Source: Melitaea cinxia | Lineage: Eukaryota > Arthropoda > Insecta > Lepidoptera > Nymphalidae | Reading direction: 5' to 3' | Length of the DNA: 64,000 nt | NCBI RefSeq assembly: GCF_905220565.1 | Contig: NC_059419.1 | Location: 5,766,001-5,830,000, forward strand | In this document: positions 23,720 to 34,745 of the stretch, one piece after another | Numbering within the stretch: position 1 is the first letter of the stretch | How the letters are laid out: each line of letters starts with the position of its first letter | Translations under genes and position numbers: made by a program | Notes under the pieces: model-generated | The model's database searches: none | What the model saw: the letters and a program-made list of their open reading frames with translations, nothing else | Told to the model about the DNA's origin: nothing

Positions 23720-24067
23720 AGTGATATGGTTCCAAAACGATGGTGCTCCATGCCACTTTGCAAGAATAGTCAGACAACATTTAACAGAAAGATTTAGAGA
23801 CAGATGGATCGGCCGTGGAGGGCCCATTGCATGGCCGCGCGGTCCCCAGACTTGAATCCAATCGAATTCTTTGTCTGGGGATATTATAAAGAAATAGTTT
23901 ACGCTAAAAACATTAGCAACGTAGCGGAGTTAAGACAAAAATTGAAACAGGCAGAAGAAACAATTAAAAACAATAGAACAGCATTCGTAAGACTCAAAGA
24001 AAACTTTTTAAGACGATGTAGAACATGTATCGAGCACGAAGGTCGACATATTGAAAACTTTTTATAA
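23720..24067 (+). pseudogene. Tc1/mariner-superfamily transposase, C-terminal half, frameshifted
   Basis: WFQNDGAPCHFARIVRQHL (second catalytic Asp in NDGAPCH) leads to RDRWIGRGGPIAW. The frame then shifts by one base within GCATGGCCGCGCGG, and the next frame gives RSPDLNPIEFFVWGYYKE, the third catalytic block, followed by NVAELRQKLKQAEETIKNN and a C-terminus ending HIENFL with a stop at 24065-24067. The N-terminal DNA-binding part and first Asp are missing. Restoring one base puts roughly 41 residues between the Asp of NDGAP and the Glu of DLNPIE. Confidence 0.75.
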
Positions 24068-24190
24068 TAAATAATTTTAAGACGATTACTTTTCGTTTTA
24101 TTAATTAAACCTAAATAACCTCCAAATGTTTATTAAATCTTCGATCTTAGTTTTCTTACAATCTTTTGGTTGGTTAACAGATTAATTAAC

Positions 24191-24480
24191 TCTTACGAAT
24201 GCTATTCTTTTGTTTTTAATTGTTTCTTCTGCCTGTCTCAATTTTCGTCTTAACTCCGCTACGTTGCTAATGTTTTTAGCGTAAACTATTTCTTTATAAT
24301 ATCCCCAGACAAAGAATTCGATTGGATTCAAGTCTGGGGACCGCGCGGCCATGCAATGGGCCCTCCACGGCCGATCCATCTGTCTCTAAATCTTTCTGTT
24401 AAATGTTGTCTGACTATTCTTGCAAAGTGGCATGGAGCACCATCGTTTTGGAACCATATCACTCAGTCTCCGGATTTATC
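24191..24480 (-). pseudogene. Mirror copy of the transposase fragment, same frameshift
   Basis: Minus-strand copy in the right arm, reading from NDGAPCH to SPDLNPIEFFVWGYYKE and NVAELRRKLRQAEETIK. It carries the same one-base frameshift at GCATGGCCGCGCGG as the left arm. It ends where the arm ends (24191) and lacks the last 25 or so residues, which exist only in the loop. Confidence 0.75.
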
Positions 24481-25092
24481 ATTTTCCTCCGCACGAATCC
24501 TATACGTATGACCCAGCTAGAGCGCCGACAAAACTATTTAACCTTAAAGGAATAATAAATTGAACAAAAAAAATTTTTTATTCAAATTGGTAATTTTAAG
24601 AATTTTCCACCTTGATGTCTTTGAAGGCAAATTTTAGCAAAAGTAGCCCCATTAAGTACAACTTTTTATGTGTGATTATGAAAGCTGAGACTCTGGAAAA
24701 GTTTTTAAGCCTAATTAGAAACCATAAAATTGCCTGTTTAGATTTTTAATTCTAAGTTGAAAATTGAAGTCATAGTTCTCAAAACGTAAAATTTTCACTT
24801 TACACTTAGATTTTCACAATTTCCATCAAAGTTAAGAAGCTGAATCTTTTAAGCGGGAAGTTACAGATCATGACTATTTAGATACAAAAACAATAATTCT
24901 AAAAAGTCTTCAAATTTTTTTTTTAGAAATTTTTAAAGTTGTTCAGGTGGAAAATTCTCAAAAACATATAAAAAAATTCATAACTCGAAAACTATGCAAA
25001 ATCGCTGAACATACATAGGGGTGATTCGGATACCCCAAGGGGTGCCCTATCTCTGGAATTCCGCTTATCACTACTTTTTGGGACACCCTGTA

Positions 25093-26080
25093 TATTTACT
25101 GATTACGGGTTTTTAGTCGTAGATTTTTATTCGAAAGCTTGCGCTACCCCAAGATTCTTTTGGAAAAGATTTAAGCGACAACGAAAATTTGACGTGATAT
25201 TAACGATACGGTAACGATATCCGGATAATGTAAGTTATCAGGATTTGGTCGTAGTCAAGGACGTAATAGGACAGCCTATTTACGAGGGTCGCTTTTTTAG
25301 CAAGTTCGTCCGTCACTTTCGTTGTGCAAATGTTTAAATCTTAAAATTAAACATTATACTCGCAGATAGGTAAATAACGTTTTCGTGCTCTCGACGTGTT
25401 GTGGCCATTGCTTTTTAATATTTTTATGTACCTATCAAGCAATTTGTCTTTAAGACAAAGTAACATAATTGCATGTATTTGTATCCATAGCTAATTTTAG
25501 CATTTCAAGCTAACTCACGTAAAATCACGATTGCAACTAACTGTGTACACTGTAACATATAATGTCTTTATTGTACAGATATGATTGTTTTATTATAGTC
25601 TTACCAAGTCTTGTAGTTTATGACGTCAATATTAGCGTTTTGCTGTCGCTAAAACTCCTTCTATTAATTTTCGCAGGCATTTTTTTTCTAAATCAGTCGA
25701 TAACTTAATATTTCACGCAAATAAATTTTTGAAAAATATTAAGCACACATCAAACAAGTTTGAAAAGTCTTTGAAGAAATAAAAATGAACTCAAATATTG
25801 TTGGTTACGTGATTCCAATTTACCATATTAACAATTTGATTATGATAAACTCTGCGTAACCATATAATCTATTTTAAGCCATTATAGGTAATGGCTTTCT
25901 AAGATGAGTCCTCTTTTTAGAAGCGCATTTGATAAAATCTACTAATCTGTTAAATTATAATACTCGTAAGTTATAGCTATCCAGTATTCTGCAGAGATTA
26001 ATTCTGTTATCATTTCAGTTATCAAAACCTTATATTTCACCTTATATTTTCTATGTTGTAGTTCTAGTAAAGAGTACTCG
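25093..26080. other. No gene seen
   Basis: AT-rich, no supported frame or repeat. Confidence 0.4.
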
Positions 26081-26082
26081 TA

Positions 26083-26300
26083 AATATTTATTTATTTATT
26101 TAAACTTTATTACACAACTCAAAAAAAACAACAACATAACAACACATCGAGAATAACAGGTTGCGCAAAAGGCGGACTTGAATAACTGTATCTAAACATT
26201 CTATAGCAAACAAAAGTGAGCTACCTAAACGCAACCTCATAAATCCAAGTGGCCAATACGTGGCCTCTTGGACAGCAAGAAATAGTCGAATTAGAACTTT
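26083..26300 (-). repeat. LINE 3' end with AATAAA-type tail
   Basis: On the minus strand the sequence ends GTGTAATAAAGTTTAAATAA followed by (AATA)n, and carries AGTCCGCCTTTTGCGCAACC upstream. This resembles the 3'UTR of lepidopteran Jockey-group LINEs. The open frame across it is not a gene. Confidence 0.45.
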
Positions 26301-26309
26301 GGGTAGCAA

Positions 26310-26744
26310 GACAAGGTATGGGGTTTTGAAAACGCAGAGCAGATAATCAACCTATATTCGCAGATAATTTCGTGATAAACCAATCTGAAATGAATTGTAT
26401 TCAAACAGATAAAACTAAGGAATTTCTAATACTTGAAAATGAAGTAGAGCATCAATTGTGTTTGTTTATCTTTCAATGTCAAAGTCTTTACAATTGAAAC
26501 ATTTGTACGATTTGTACGATAAAGAACGGAGTATTTCAAGATATCCAAACAAACAGGGAAAGTCCCATTTTTTAGAAATGACGATTTTACGAATTATTTA
26601 TAAGTCATACATGAAATTAACGATTTTCCTTTTAATAAAAGTTAATTTATGTTTTTTTTCCTTGTAATATTTTAAGCTTTGTAATAGCATACCTTGAAAA
26701 TAGTTAGATTTTTAAGTTAATCATTGAGATAGGGAACTGTAGGA
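26310..26744. other. No gene seen
   Basis: AT-rich. A 69-codon frame at 26458 has no supporting motif. Confidence 0.4.
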
Positions 26745-26985
26745 AACATCTTGTTCAAAATTTTGAACAGCCTGACATGGAAAGTGCCTTAAACTTACAG
26801 AAGATAACAGCTAACTTTTAATTATTGTTATTTTCCTGTGATGTGTAAGGTAGAGGCTAGAAATTCTGGTAAGGTGTCGGGGCTAGGGTCGGTAATGCGC
26901 TTGCAATGCTCTTGGTATTTTAGGCGACCAAATGCTACATTATCTGCTTACCACTAGGCTGATCGCACTCTTGGTTATCACTCGT
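26745..26985 (+). repeat. About 260-bp retroposon family, degenerate plus copy
   Basis: TTACAGAAGATAACAGCTAA, GGTCGGTAATGCGCTTGCAA and CTGCTTACCACTAGGCTGAT follow the order of 5330-5594 with many substitutions. Confidence 0.5.
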
Positions 26986-27058
26986 GTCGTCTTAAAAATC
27001 AGTTTTTTATTATCTTGGTATAAAGGCATTTGCCTCTTAGTTTGATACGTCGATATTA

Positions 27059-27262
27059 TCTTATATATAAAATTCTCGTGTCACAATGTTAGTTAAAATA
27101 CTCCTCCGAAACGGCCGGGCCGATTTTTGGGAAATTTTGTGTGCATATCGGGTAGGTCTGAGAATCGACCAATATCTATTTTTCATACCCTAAATTACAA
27201 GGGAGGGGGATTAAGGGGGTTAATAAGATATATGACAGAACAACGTTTGCGGGGTCAGCTAG
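27059..27262 (+). mobile_element. Short Helitron-like element with canonical ends
   Basis: A|TCTTATATATAAAATTCTCG at the left and GCGGGGTCAGCTAG|T at the right obey the Helitron rule exactly. The 204-bp body has CTCCGAAACGGCCGGGCCGA and ATCGGGTAGGTCTGAGAATC. It has no coding capacity and is the best reference copy of the subfamily in the window. Confidence 0.75.
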
Positions 27263-27784
27263 TAATATATTATTATCTTTACGTTATAATATCATATTCG
27301 TAGTGAAATTTTTCAGTATACAACATCACTGTTTTTGGAAAGTCCGACGCCAGCATACCTGATGCCACTCAGGAACAACTTAATTGGATATCCTAGGACA
27401 TTGGAGAGTAAGGGAAGCATGGGTATAGGCCGAAATTGAAAAAGGATAGTATGATTAGTTTTTAGGTACTTTTAGGTTCGGGTATGACAAGAGTAGTAGT
27501 GATGGAAAGACATTGGATGGAAGTGAATAATTTATTATGTAAATGATTACAGGTGCAATGTCCACCAACATCGGAAAATCATATTGAGGCTGAGACTATC
27601 GCTAAAAATTTCATTAGTTAATTTAGAACTGACATGCTTCTAAAAAACTGGGTACGTCTGGTGAGAAAAGGGTAGATAAAAGTGAAAGCGTTGTAGCCTT
27701 AGTGTTAGAATGCACAGTGCCAGGTGGAGTAATAAAATGTGTATTTGCAGAATTAAGATTCAGGGAACTTTAACAAGTTACCGA
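27263..27784. other. No gene seen
   Basis: No supported frame or repeat recognised. Confidence 0.4.
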
Positions 27785-28045
27785 CTTGATTTTGCTTCAG
27801 CCTGTAATATCTCACTGCTGGGCATAGGCCTCTTTCCCCATGTAGGAGAAGGATCAAAGCTTAATCCACCACGCTGCTCCAATGTGGGTTGGTGGATGTA
27901 TTCCCTACTATAAGTAACTCTCGCAACCAGGTGTACATGATAACAACTGGGACCGAGGACTTAACGAGCTCTCCGAGGCACGGTGGAGAGACCCACAAGC
28001 ACACACGCACAACATAAAGACCGACGCCGAGACCATGACAAACAC
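27785..28045 (-). repeat. SINE family B, near-complete reverse copy
   Basis: CCTGTAATATCTCACTGCTG, GGCATAGGCCTCTTTCCCCA and CCACCACGCTGCTCCAATGT, then TACATGATAACAACTGGGAC and AAAGACCGACGCCGAGACCA, the reverse of the family at 21084-21425. A short fragment of its 5' part recurs at 30068-30105. Confidence 0.65.
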
Positions 28046-28302
28046 TTAGACAAATATTATTAATATTATATTGTAATGTAATACTAAAAAATATTCTTAG
28101 CATTAACCTAGATATAAAATGTTAACATGTAAATAAATGACTTTCGTCATAAAATGTTTTTGAGTATATGTAACATTTATTAGTCAATAATAAAATATTA
28201 TATAAACCGATATTAAGCCATAGGTGACTGATTTGCATCAGTGAACTCGGTGATATTGGTTTCTAAGTGGAAACTCTGTAAGTTAAATCTCTGAATATCT
28301 AT

Positions 28303-28862
28303 AATCCCACCAAAAACATTTTCATGTAAAATGTTGCCAAGACGAGATCATATGGCTCGCATTGTCAAAAAGTTATCAGATCTCATGTAGAGCCAAGCTT
28401 CTAACTCTACACGCCCTAACTCTACAAGTCCTAACTTCACAAACTCTACACCTTAGTCAAAATATGTGGCTTGGCCGTTTCGCTACCGTCACGTGGGCGT
28501 AAGGTGAAAATTTTTTTCACTGTTTTTTACTTTTCTGTCATACAATAGTTCTATTAAAGAAAAAATAAAAAGATGAAGAATAATTGATATACATATAATA
28601 CAAATAAAAATAAAAAGAGAAAATATATTTATATAAATGAGACAGGAAAGTCGTCATCTACAACATCGGCAGCCGGTAGTAACGAAACGGCCAAGCCACA
28701 TATTTTGACTAAGGTGTAGAGTTTGTGAAGTTAGGGCTTGTAGAGTTAGGGCGTGTAGAGTTAGAAGCTTGGCTCTACATGAGATCTGATAACTTTTTGA
28801 CAATGCGAGCCATATGATCTCGTCTTGGCAACATTTTACATGAAAATGTTTTTGGTGGGATT
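28303..28862. repeat. 180-bp inverted repeat with 200-bp spacer
   Basis: 28303-28482 and 28683-28862 are reverse complements with only about one difference seen (AAGTCC versus AAGCCC). Each arm begins AATCCCACCAAAAACATTTT and contains three degenerate copies of CTAACTCTACACGCC. The spacer (28483-28682) is AT-rich. No flanking direct repeat is clear. Could be a fold-back MITE, or a local inverted duplication. Confidence 0.8.
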
Positions 28863-29099
28863 TCACTTCTTTTTGTAAGTTGCTTATGACAATACTATAG
28901 TTGCATTTTACCTCAGACACATTTTATACCATAAATATCATCTAATCTTCACCATATTCGGTTTAAGCACGCTGTTTTTGATTTTATGTTGAACTGATAT
29001 GCAAACGGTGATCTCCGCCAAAACTTAAATACCAAAATTACAAAATGTAAATTTTCGACATAAACTAATAACCGATTTTTATTTTTTATGTTTTTTATT

Positions 29100-29380
29100 A
29101 TTATTATTAATAACACGGAGTCCCTATATCAATTTTCAGACCTCTAGCATCAAAATTTGCGGAAGTCTCATACAAACTTCCATCCCCTAGTTTAAGGGGT
29201 TGGGGGGTAAAAGTTCCAAGTTTTAGAATTTTTTTGTTGTTTGTGTACTAATACTAGCTTACATACCAAATTTCAGCTTTCTGGGACTTCAGGAAGTACT
29301 CTAAGAATTTTGATGATCATCAGTGAGTGACGAAATCGGGGTTTTTTAGATATCAATAAAATCTAAAGTATACGAGCTAT
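29100..29380. repeat. Unclassified dispersed repeat
   Basis: AACACGGAGTCCCTATATCA, CATACAAACTTCCATCCCCT and AATTTCAGCTTTCTGGGACT resemble a family I have met in other moth genomes, but I see no second copy here, so class and limits are uncertain. Confidence 0.3.
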
Positions 29381-29566
29381 GCAATTGAAACTTTATATGT
29401 TTAATAAGTTCACTATCAACATCATATCCGCAGAATTTTGTTTATCTGGTATAATCCAAACCCAAGTTATGAAGGTTCAAAAAAACGACGAAGCACTTCG
29501 AGAAAAGATAGGTAGTGCTTTTCGTTTTTTTTTTTTTATTTTTTTATTTTTTTTTTGGTTCGTCTT

Positions 29567-29883
29567 GGCGGGGGCACTACCGTGCCCCCAGATATAAAAA
29601 TGAGTCGCTGAATGTGTTGCTAAGCGCAAAACTCGAGAACGGTTGGACCGATTTCGCTAATTCTTTTTTTAAAATATTCCTTGAAGTACGAGGATGGTTC
29701 TTACGGAGAGAAAAATTCTAAAAAAAAAAAAATCATTGTAATTTTTAGTGACTATTAAAAGAATTTTGTAAGTTTTATAATTTTTAATTTTTGACATAAT
29801 GTAATTGTTGACTTATTAACTTAAAAAAATAAAAAATTAAAGAATCGACTGTTAGGCGATACGAAGTTCGCCGGGTCAGCTAG
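29567..29883 (+). mobile_element. Helitron-like element with 5' hairpin
   Basis: The body AAAAATGAGTCGCTGAATGT, GCTAAGCGCAAAACTCGAGA, then GGCGATACGAAGTTCGCCGG and GTCAGCTAG|T is the plus-strand counterpart of 15857-16121. Directly 5' is GGGGGCAC-TACC-GTGCCCCC (29570-29590), a perfect hairpin that may be part of the element. The exact 5' end (TC at 29564-29567 or ATATA near 29597) is unsure. Confidence 0.6.
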
Positions 29884-30059
29884 TAATCTATAAAACTAAA
29901 GTCTGCACTACATCTATTTGGATTGTCACACTAATTTCACGAATTGTTCGTAAGAAAATTAAAAACTGGAAATTGTAAAAGATGTATCCAAAAATTGGTA
30001 ATTTACATTAAAATATAAGTGCTTCACATTCCACACTACAAGAAAGTTCCGAATCCTAT

Positions 30060-30210
30060 ATCGGGAAACACGTACAACATAAAGACCGACGCCGAGACCA
30101 TGACAAAATTCAGTATAGCTTTTACAAACAGTGATCTTTTACCGAATCAATTGGAAAGTGTATCAGCGAGATGCCATGACCAATGCACCAACGTGTCATT
30201 AGTCAGTTGA
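30060..30210 (-). repeat. Two SINE fragments
   Basis: 30068-30105 repeats ACATAAAGACCGACGCCGAG from SINE family B. 30160-30207, on the minus strand, starts TGACACGTTGGTGCATTGGT, the tRNA-like head of the SINE at 54530-54757. Confidence 0.45.
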
Positions 30211-30595
30211 ATTATACCACTATCATTTTTATACCAGCCTGCTACACACCTGCATCATTGACTAGTATTTAAAAGGAACTGTGCATTCCTGCTTTTAAGA
30301 TTGACCAATAAAAGTAATTTATGATCCTGAATAGCTTATGAAACTGCAGAAACACACCCACTCCGTCGGTACGAGTCGCACAGGTTCATAATGACTGCAC
30401 TTAGTAAAATTATATGACAGATTTCCTCAAAGTCGTAATATTTGTTTAAAAATAATTTAAGAACAAATAATAAGTGTTTTCAATAGTTTATCTTTCATCG
30501 TCAAGGATTTAAATCGTTATACGTACCAATTATAAATATACTAACTCTCTTTAATATAGCCTAGCATGTATTAAACATTGACGATAAATGACCTT

Positions 30596-30600
<5 letters not shown>

Positions 30601-30640
<40 letters not shown>
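30601..30640. repeat. (CT)n microsatellite
   Basis: Twenty perfect CT units. Confidence 0.95.
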
Positions 30641-30642
<2 letters not shown>

Positions 30643-30644
30643 GG

Positions 30645-30720
30645 AACTACCCTTTATGTACCTACAAGTAAATTGAGATACTACCCCAGTCGGGCCTATC
30701 CAGATTTTGAATATGATATT
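30645..30720 (-). repeat. About 260-bp retroposon family fragment
   Basis: GAGATACTACCCCAGTCGGG and the CCAGATTTTGA block are the reverse complement of the 5' part of 5330-5594. Confidence 0.45.
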
Positions 30721-30724
30721 TCTT

Positions 30725-31384
30725 GCAATATCCTAACCCAACAAAACTGATTGTATCAAATTGTTGCTCTATGATCAAATTATATAAAATCTTTACGATA
30801 TCTTGTAAATAATTGGAAGAAATGGCTAATTAGTCATAAGTCCACCCATTGTACTTCACTGTTTGTAACTATTATTCTTCTTACTCTTCTTTACTTTCTG
30901 TACTATTTATGCTTTTTTTGTAATATATTTGTCGTGTACAATGAAGTATAAAAAAAAAATAATGACATAAAATAAAAATAAACTAAATTAGGTCTCACAA
31001 ATAAATCCTTTAAAATATAAACATCCTAATTGAATCTTAACAAAATTAATTTTTTCTGATAAAACCATTGTTCAATAAGCCTAGTGAAGAGTTTTTTTTT
31101 TTGTGTATTTTACGCTTTAATCTGAAAGAACTGTTTAAGAAATCTTAAAAAGTAACTGTTGTTTACCTGATTTTTCGTAAAACTGTTTTACGCGAAAACA
31201 CCATTTAACAGTTGACAGGAAAATTATATCCATAAACGTATTTAAAAGGTAAATTGTTAGTCTGTTATAAAATAACGAAATATCGTATATAATAATACGT
31301 GAGTCATCTTTTAACACTATCGACAACATAGTACTCTAATAATATACTATTTATTTAGTATGTCCTTGTGAAATGTATAAAATA
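30725..31384. other. No gene seen
   Basis: AT-rich; no supported frame. Confidence 0.4.
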
Positions 31385-31671
31385 CTAGCGACCCGCTCCG
31401 GCTTCGCACGGCTATAAAATATAATTATAGCCTATGACATTCACTGAAAAAATGATTAAAATCGATCCAGTAGTTTTGATTTATTCATTACTGCCCGTGG
31501 CCCGCACGCGTTAACTTAGAGTAAAAGCCGGCCAGAACCGCCGCAAACGCTACGTACCGCGATTTTTAAATCTGTAATATCTTCGAAAATATTCATTTAA
31601 ATCATATGCTGTAAAGGGCCATATAGATCTATATTAAATAAAAAATATATTTAAGGTATTTAATTGGATAA

Positions 31672-31676
<5 letters not shown>

Positions 31677-31708
<32 letters not shown>

Positions 31709-33795
31709 TACTAGACCCCCACACATGGGTGTGAGACTGTCCCTACGCTACTCATTCATTCCAGTTCTCGCTAGTATTCCTCTCGCACTTTCATTCAGCA
31801 TACTAGTTCTTTCTGTCATTCATTCCTCATTCACACACTGGGTGGGTTCCCATCTAATCTAATTTATTCTTACTATTTCTATATTACTTAAAATTATAAA
31901 CTCTTGGGGAAATGAGTGGGGTTTGCGTACAATGATTTTATTTACATTTTAGCATACTTTTCTTAATACTATTTTATTTTGTTACAATGGTTTATATTTA
32001 CAGATTCTCTTATACAATTATTCTTACTTCTAATGACAATTAAAACTAATTTTACATTGGAAGCTATTCTAATTCTTATATACTATTCCTACTTACATCT
32101 TATTTGCTTATGTTATGCTACAATATACAATTATATTCAGAAAACATAATTTACTGAGTCTTATTTCTAATGTTAACGGCTTTAACTATTTTTTTGCAAT
32201 ACTGTAGGAACAGTTCTCTACTTGCTTTATTTTTAATGATTTCACACAAGTTCCCTTTTATCATCTGTACGCCTATTTCATTCTCTAAACGTAGCCTCTC
32301 GTAGGCAAATGCAGGACACTCCAGGAGGACGTGGAGGACGGACTCGGAGCACCCAGGGTCGCAGACGCACGACGGACTCTCCTTACACTTGAAGCGGTAC
32401 AAGTATTCGGAGAATCCGCCATGCCCCGTCAACGCCTGGGTGACAAACCAGTCCACCCCTATTTTGCTCGTGATTTTGTACGCGGCTATCGCGTCAGGGA
32501 AGAACACCCTGGTGACACCAGCCGTTTCGCCGGCTCGATACCGCTGGTTCCATTCATCAAGCGATTGCATGCGAATGCTCCGCCTGATGAATGAAACCGG
32601 GCAGCTGTCATAGTCAAAAGCGCGTTTAGACTTCAGCGCAGCCTCCTTGGCCAGATGGTCGGCACGCTCATTGCCCTCCAGCCCTGCGTGGGCTTTGATC
32701 CAGAACAAACTAACACGTTTGTCCCGGAGCAGAGCCCTTCGCAGGTGTCCCCGCGCTTCAACGGCTAGGGGATGGGGGGCTACCGGGTTCTCCAGCGTGA
32801 GCAGTGCCGACAAGGAGTCGGAATAAATCCCGACGGATCCAGCCAAGGTGTCCGCGGCCATCCGTGCCGCCCGACATATCGCCAAGAGTTCCGCCTGGTA
32901 GACCGTACAATAAGACGGCAAAGCAAGCTTGAGGGTTTTGGTTTCGGCGGCGCCAGCCCATACGGACAGCGCCGCGCCCACTTTGCCCTCAATCTTGCTT
33001 CCGTCCGTGAAGATATTAAAGGCGTGCTCGCTGTTTGCGGTAAACTGTTCTTGGTCCGCCAGGCGCTTGAACTCGAGGTCGACATGAGAGGCGGGGTGCG
33101 GAGACCGCAGAGCCGAGGACATCCGCTCCACCTCTCGATCCCCTATCACCCGCTGGGGGACCCCCCGTCTCGCCTCGTACAAATTCGCGGCTTCGCGGAC
33201 ACGGAGGTCGAGGGGGAGTATCCCAGCGAGCAACAATGCAGAGTTCAGAGAGGTGGTTCGGTATGCCCTGCAAAGCTTCTGCGCGAAGCCCCGCTGGACC
33301 ACGTTCAGCTGCTTGCGAACACCGAGCTTGTCCACGGCCGGCGCCCAGACGGCAGCCGCATACAAAATCACGGGCTCAACCACCGCCCTGTAAATAGTGC
33401 GGATTACTTCAGGATGGAGACCCCAGCTGGCCTTAGCCGCACGGGCCAGCTGGTGATAAAAGGCGAGCGCGCGCCTGCAGACGTTCGCGACGTGGGCGTT
33501 GAAGGTGAGTTTGTGATCTATGACGACCCCCAGCAGCTTGATCTCGCTCGCCAGGACAATGTCGACCCCGCCCATGTGAAGACGCGGGGTGTCATACTTC
33601 AGTTTGCGCGTCACAACCATAGCGTTTGTCTTGTGGGGCGCAAACCGAAGCTTATTAGATGCTCCCCACGCCCTCACACGTTCGAGGACGGCATTGGCCC
33701 GACGTTCGATCTCGAGGGCCGTATCACCCTCGAACACCAACACCACATCGTCGGCGAACGCCTGCGCGTACTCGCCTTTGGCCTCCAACTCCTGA
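31677..33795 (-). mobile_element. R1-clade non-LTR retrotransposon, 5'-truncated, recent insertion
   Basis: Flanked by the perfect 15-bp direct repeat AATTGGATAAGGATT (31662-31676 and 33796-33810). A 31-base T run (31675-31705) is the poly(A) tail of the minus-strand element. The 5' end is cut just before the FADD box, as expected when target-primed reverse transcription stops early. The body is GC-rich relative to its AT-rich surroundings. The 3'UTR covers about 31706-32150. Confidence 0.9.
32151..33790 (-). CDS. R1-type LINE ORF2 C-terminal part (RT palm end, RNase H-like, zinc knuckle)
   Basis: An open frame of about 545 codons with no stop, but without its N-terminus: it opens at the truncation, not at a real start codon. 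In order: AFADDVVLVF (RT catalytic Asp pair, residues about 11-14), LRFAPHKTNAMVVTRKL, IKLLGVVIDHKLTFNAHV, the thumb region, then an RNase H-like domain with IFTDGSKIEGKVGAALSVW (about 262), YQAELLAICRA, IYSDSLSAL and FWIKAHAGLEGNERADHLAK (about 362). LTGHGGFSEYLYRF and a C-x-C...H-x4-C knuckle (about 470-490) follow. This order matches ORF2 of R1-type elements, normally about twice as long. It lacks endonuclease and most of RT, so it cannot move itself. The plus-strand frames in this GC-rich stretch are shadows. Confidence 0.88.
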
Positions 33796-34279
33796 AATTG
33801 GATAAGGATTAATGCTGTATTGGTTAAAATCGCTTCGAAAATTAGCCATTATTTGTCGTAAAAAGTAAATGACAAAAAAATGTTATTGTGGGATATCCAT
33901 AAGAGATAGGTATATACCATCGCGGAGTTTTCTGTAGACCTTTTCAATGTGTACAATACTTAGTACATTATTTTAATAAATCTCGTAGGGTTCAGCCTGC
34001 GTTTGCAATTTAAGCGAAAAAAATAATTATTATTTACGACATAACATTAGAAAAGTCAAAAATAACAGTATTTTTCCACTATTTAATGGATGTTATTATA
34101 CATATAAACCTTCCTCTTGAATCAATCTATCTATTAAAAAGAACCGCATCAAAATCTGTTGCGTGGTTTTAAAGATTTAAGCGTACATACATGTGCAGGG
34201 ACAGAGAAAGCGACTTTGTTTTATACTATGTAGTGATTATAGAGATGCTAATGAGCTGATTAAATAACAATCGGTTTTA

Positions 34280-34745
34280 CTTTTTAATCGACTTCGAAAA
34301 AGGAGGAGGTATTATCTTCGACTATATTTTTGTTATTCGACTATATTTATATTTGTATGTTCCGTCAGAACTTTTGACTGGGTAAAGGAGTGCTTGTCAT
34401 ATGATCCTTTTCAAATTTAATCGAGATTTGATAAGTATTTTTTTAATTATATCTAAAAAAATGCGTATTACTTGACTTATTTGTCGTCGACATTCGTTGT
34501 ATGCTGTATGTTGCTGTATTATATCTCATAACTTTTTACTAGGTGTACCGATTTTGACGATTCTCATTTTAATCGAAAGCTGATGCCTGTTTTGTGGTTC
34601 CTATTAAATTTAATTGAGATCAAATGAGCAGCTTATGAGTAATCTTTAATAATACGTATTTATTTGACTATTTTTTCGTTTACCTACGTTGTAATACTTA
34701 ATGCTATAATTGAAGTCAGTTTTTTTCGTTTGCGAGCAAATAATA
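34280..34745 (+). repeat. GAAGTCGG-family repeat
   Basis: Starts TTTAATCGACTTCGAAAAAG and ends TTTTTTCGTTTGCGAGCAAA, with ACTTTTTACTAGGTGTACCG and TTCGTTTACCTACGTTGTAA inside. The same order of blocks recurs at 36315-36990 (reverse), 47499-47935 and 60363-60760. Confidence 0.6.

Larger units (their letters stand above)
23093..25090. mobile_element. 2-kb palindromic (fold-back) Tc1/mariner-type transposon
   Basis: Both ends are CAGGGTGTCCCAAAAAGTAG in inverted orientation, flanked by TA (23091-23092 and 25091-25092), as in Tc1/mariner insertions. Unlike a normal short-TIR element, the whole arms are complementary: 23093-23992 pairs with 24191-25090, 900 bases each with scattered substitutions, around a 198-base loop. 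Each arm carries the C-terminal half of a transposase gene. The left flank is a (TA)n microsatellite. The arms differ at a number of positions, arguing against a simple assembly echo. Confidence 0.85.
31385..34236 (-). mobile_element. Helitron-like element (CTAGCGACCCGC type) interrupted by an R1-clade LINE
   Basis: Left A|CTAGCGACCCGCTCCGGCTT, right ACTATGTAGTGA|T, where the minus strand reads A|TCACTACATAG. The same termini flank the short copy at 35939-36150 (GGAAAGCGACTTTGTTTTAT near the right end of both). The element's own sequence is 31385-31676 plus 33811-34236, with the LINE and its target duplication between. Confidence 0.65.

Noticed and set aside
23091..25092. Assembly echo as the explanation for the palindrome
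   Set aside because: The arms differ at several sites, the loop is unique, and TA target bases flank the outer ends; a true inverted structure is more likely, though only spanning long reads can prove it.
30601..30640. Possible regulatory CT tract
   Set aside because: Plain microsatellite with no gene nearby.
32331..33812. Long plus-strand frames (up to 346 codons) opposite the R1 ORF
   Set aside because: Shadows of the GC-rich R1 coding strand; the minus strand has clear RT and RNase H motifs.
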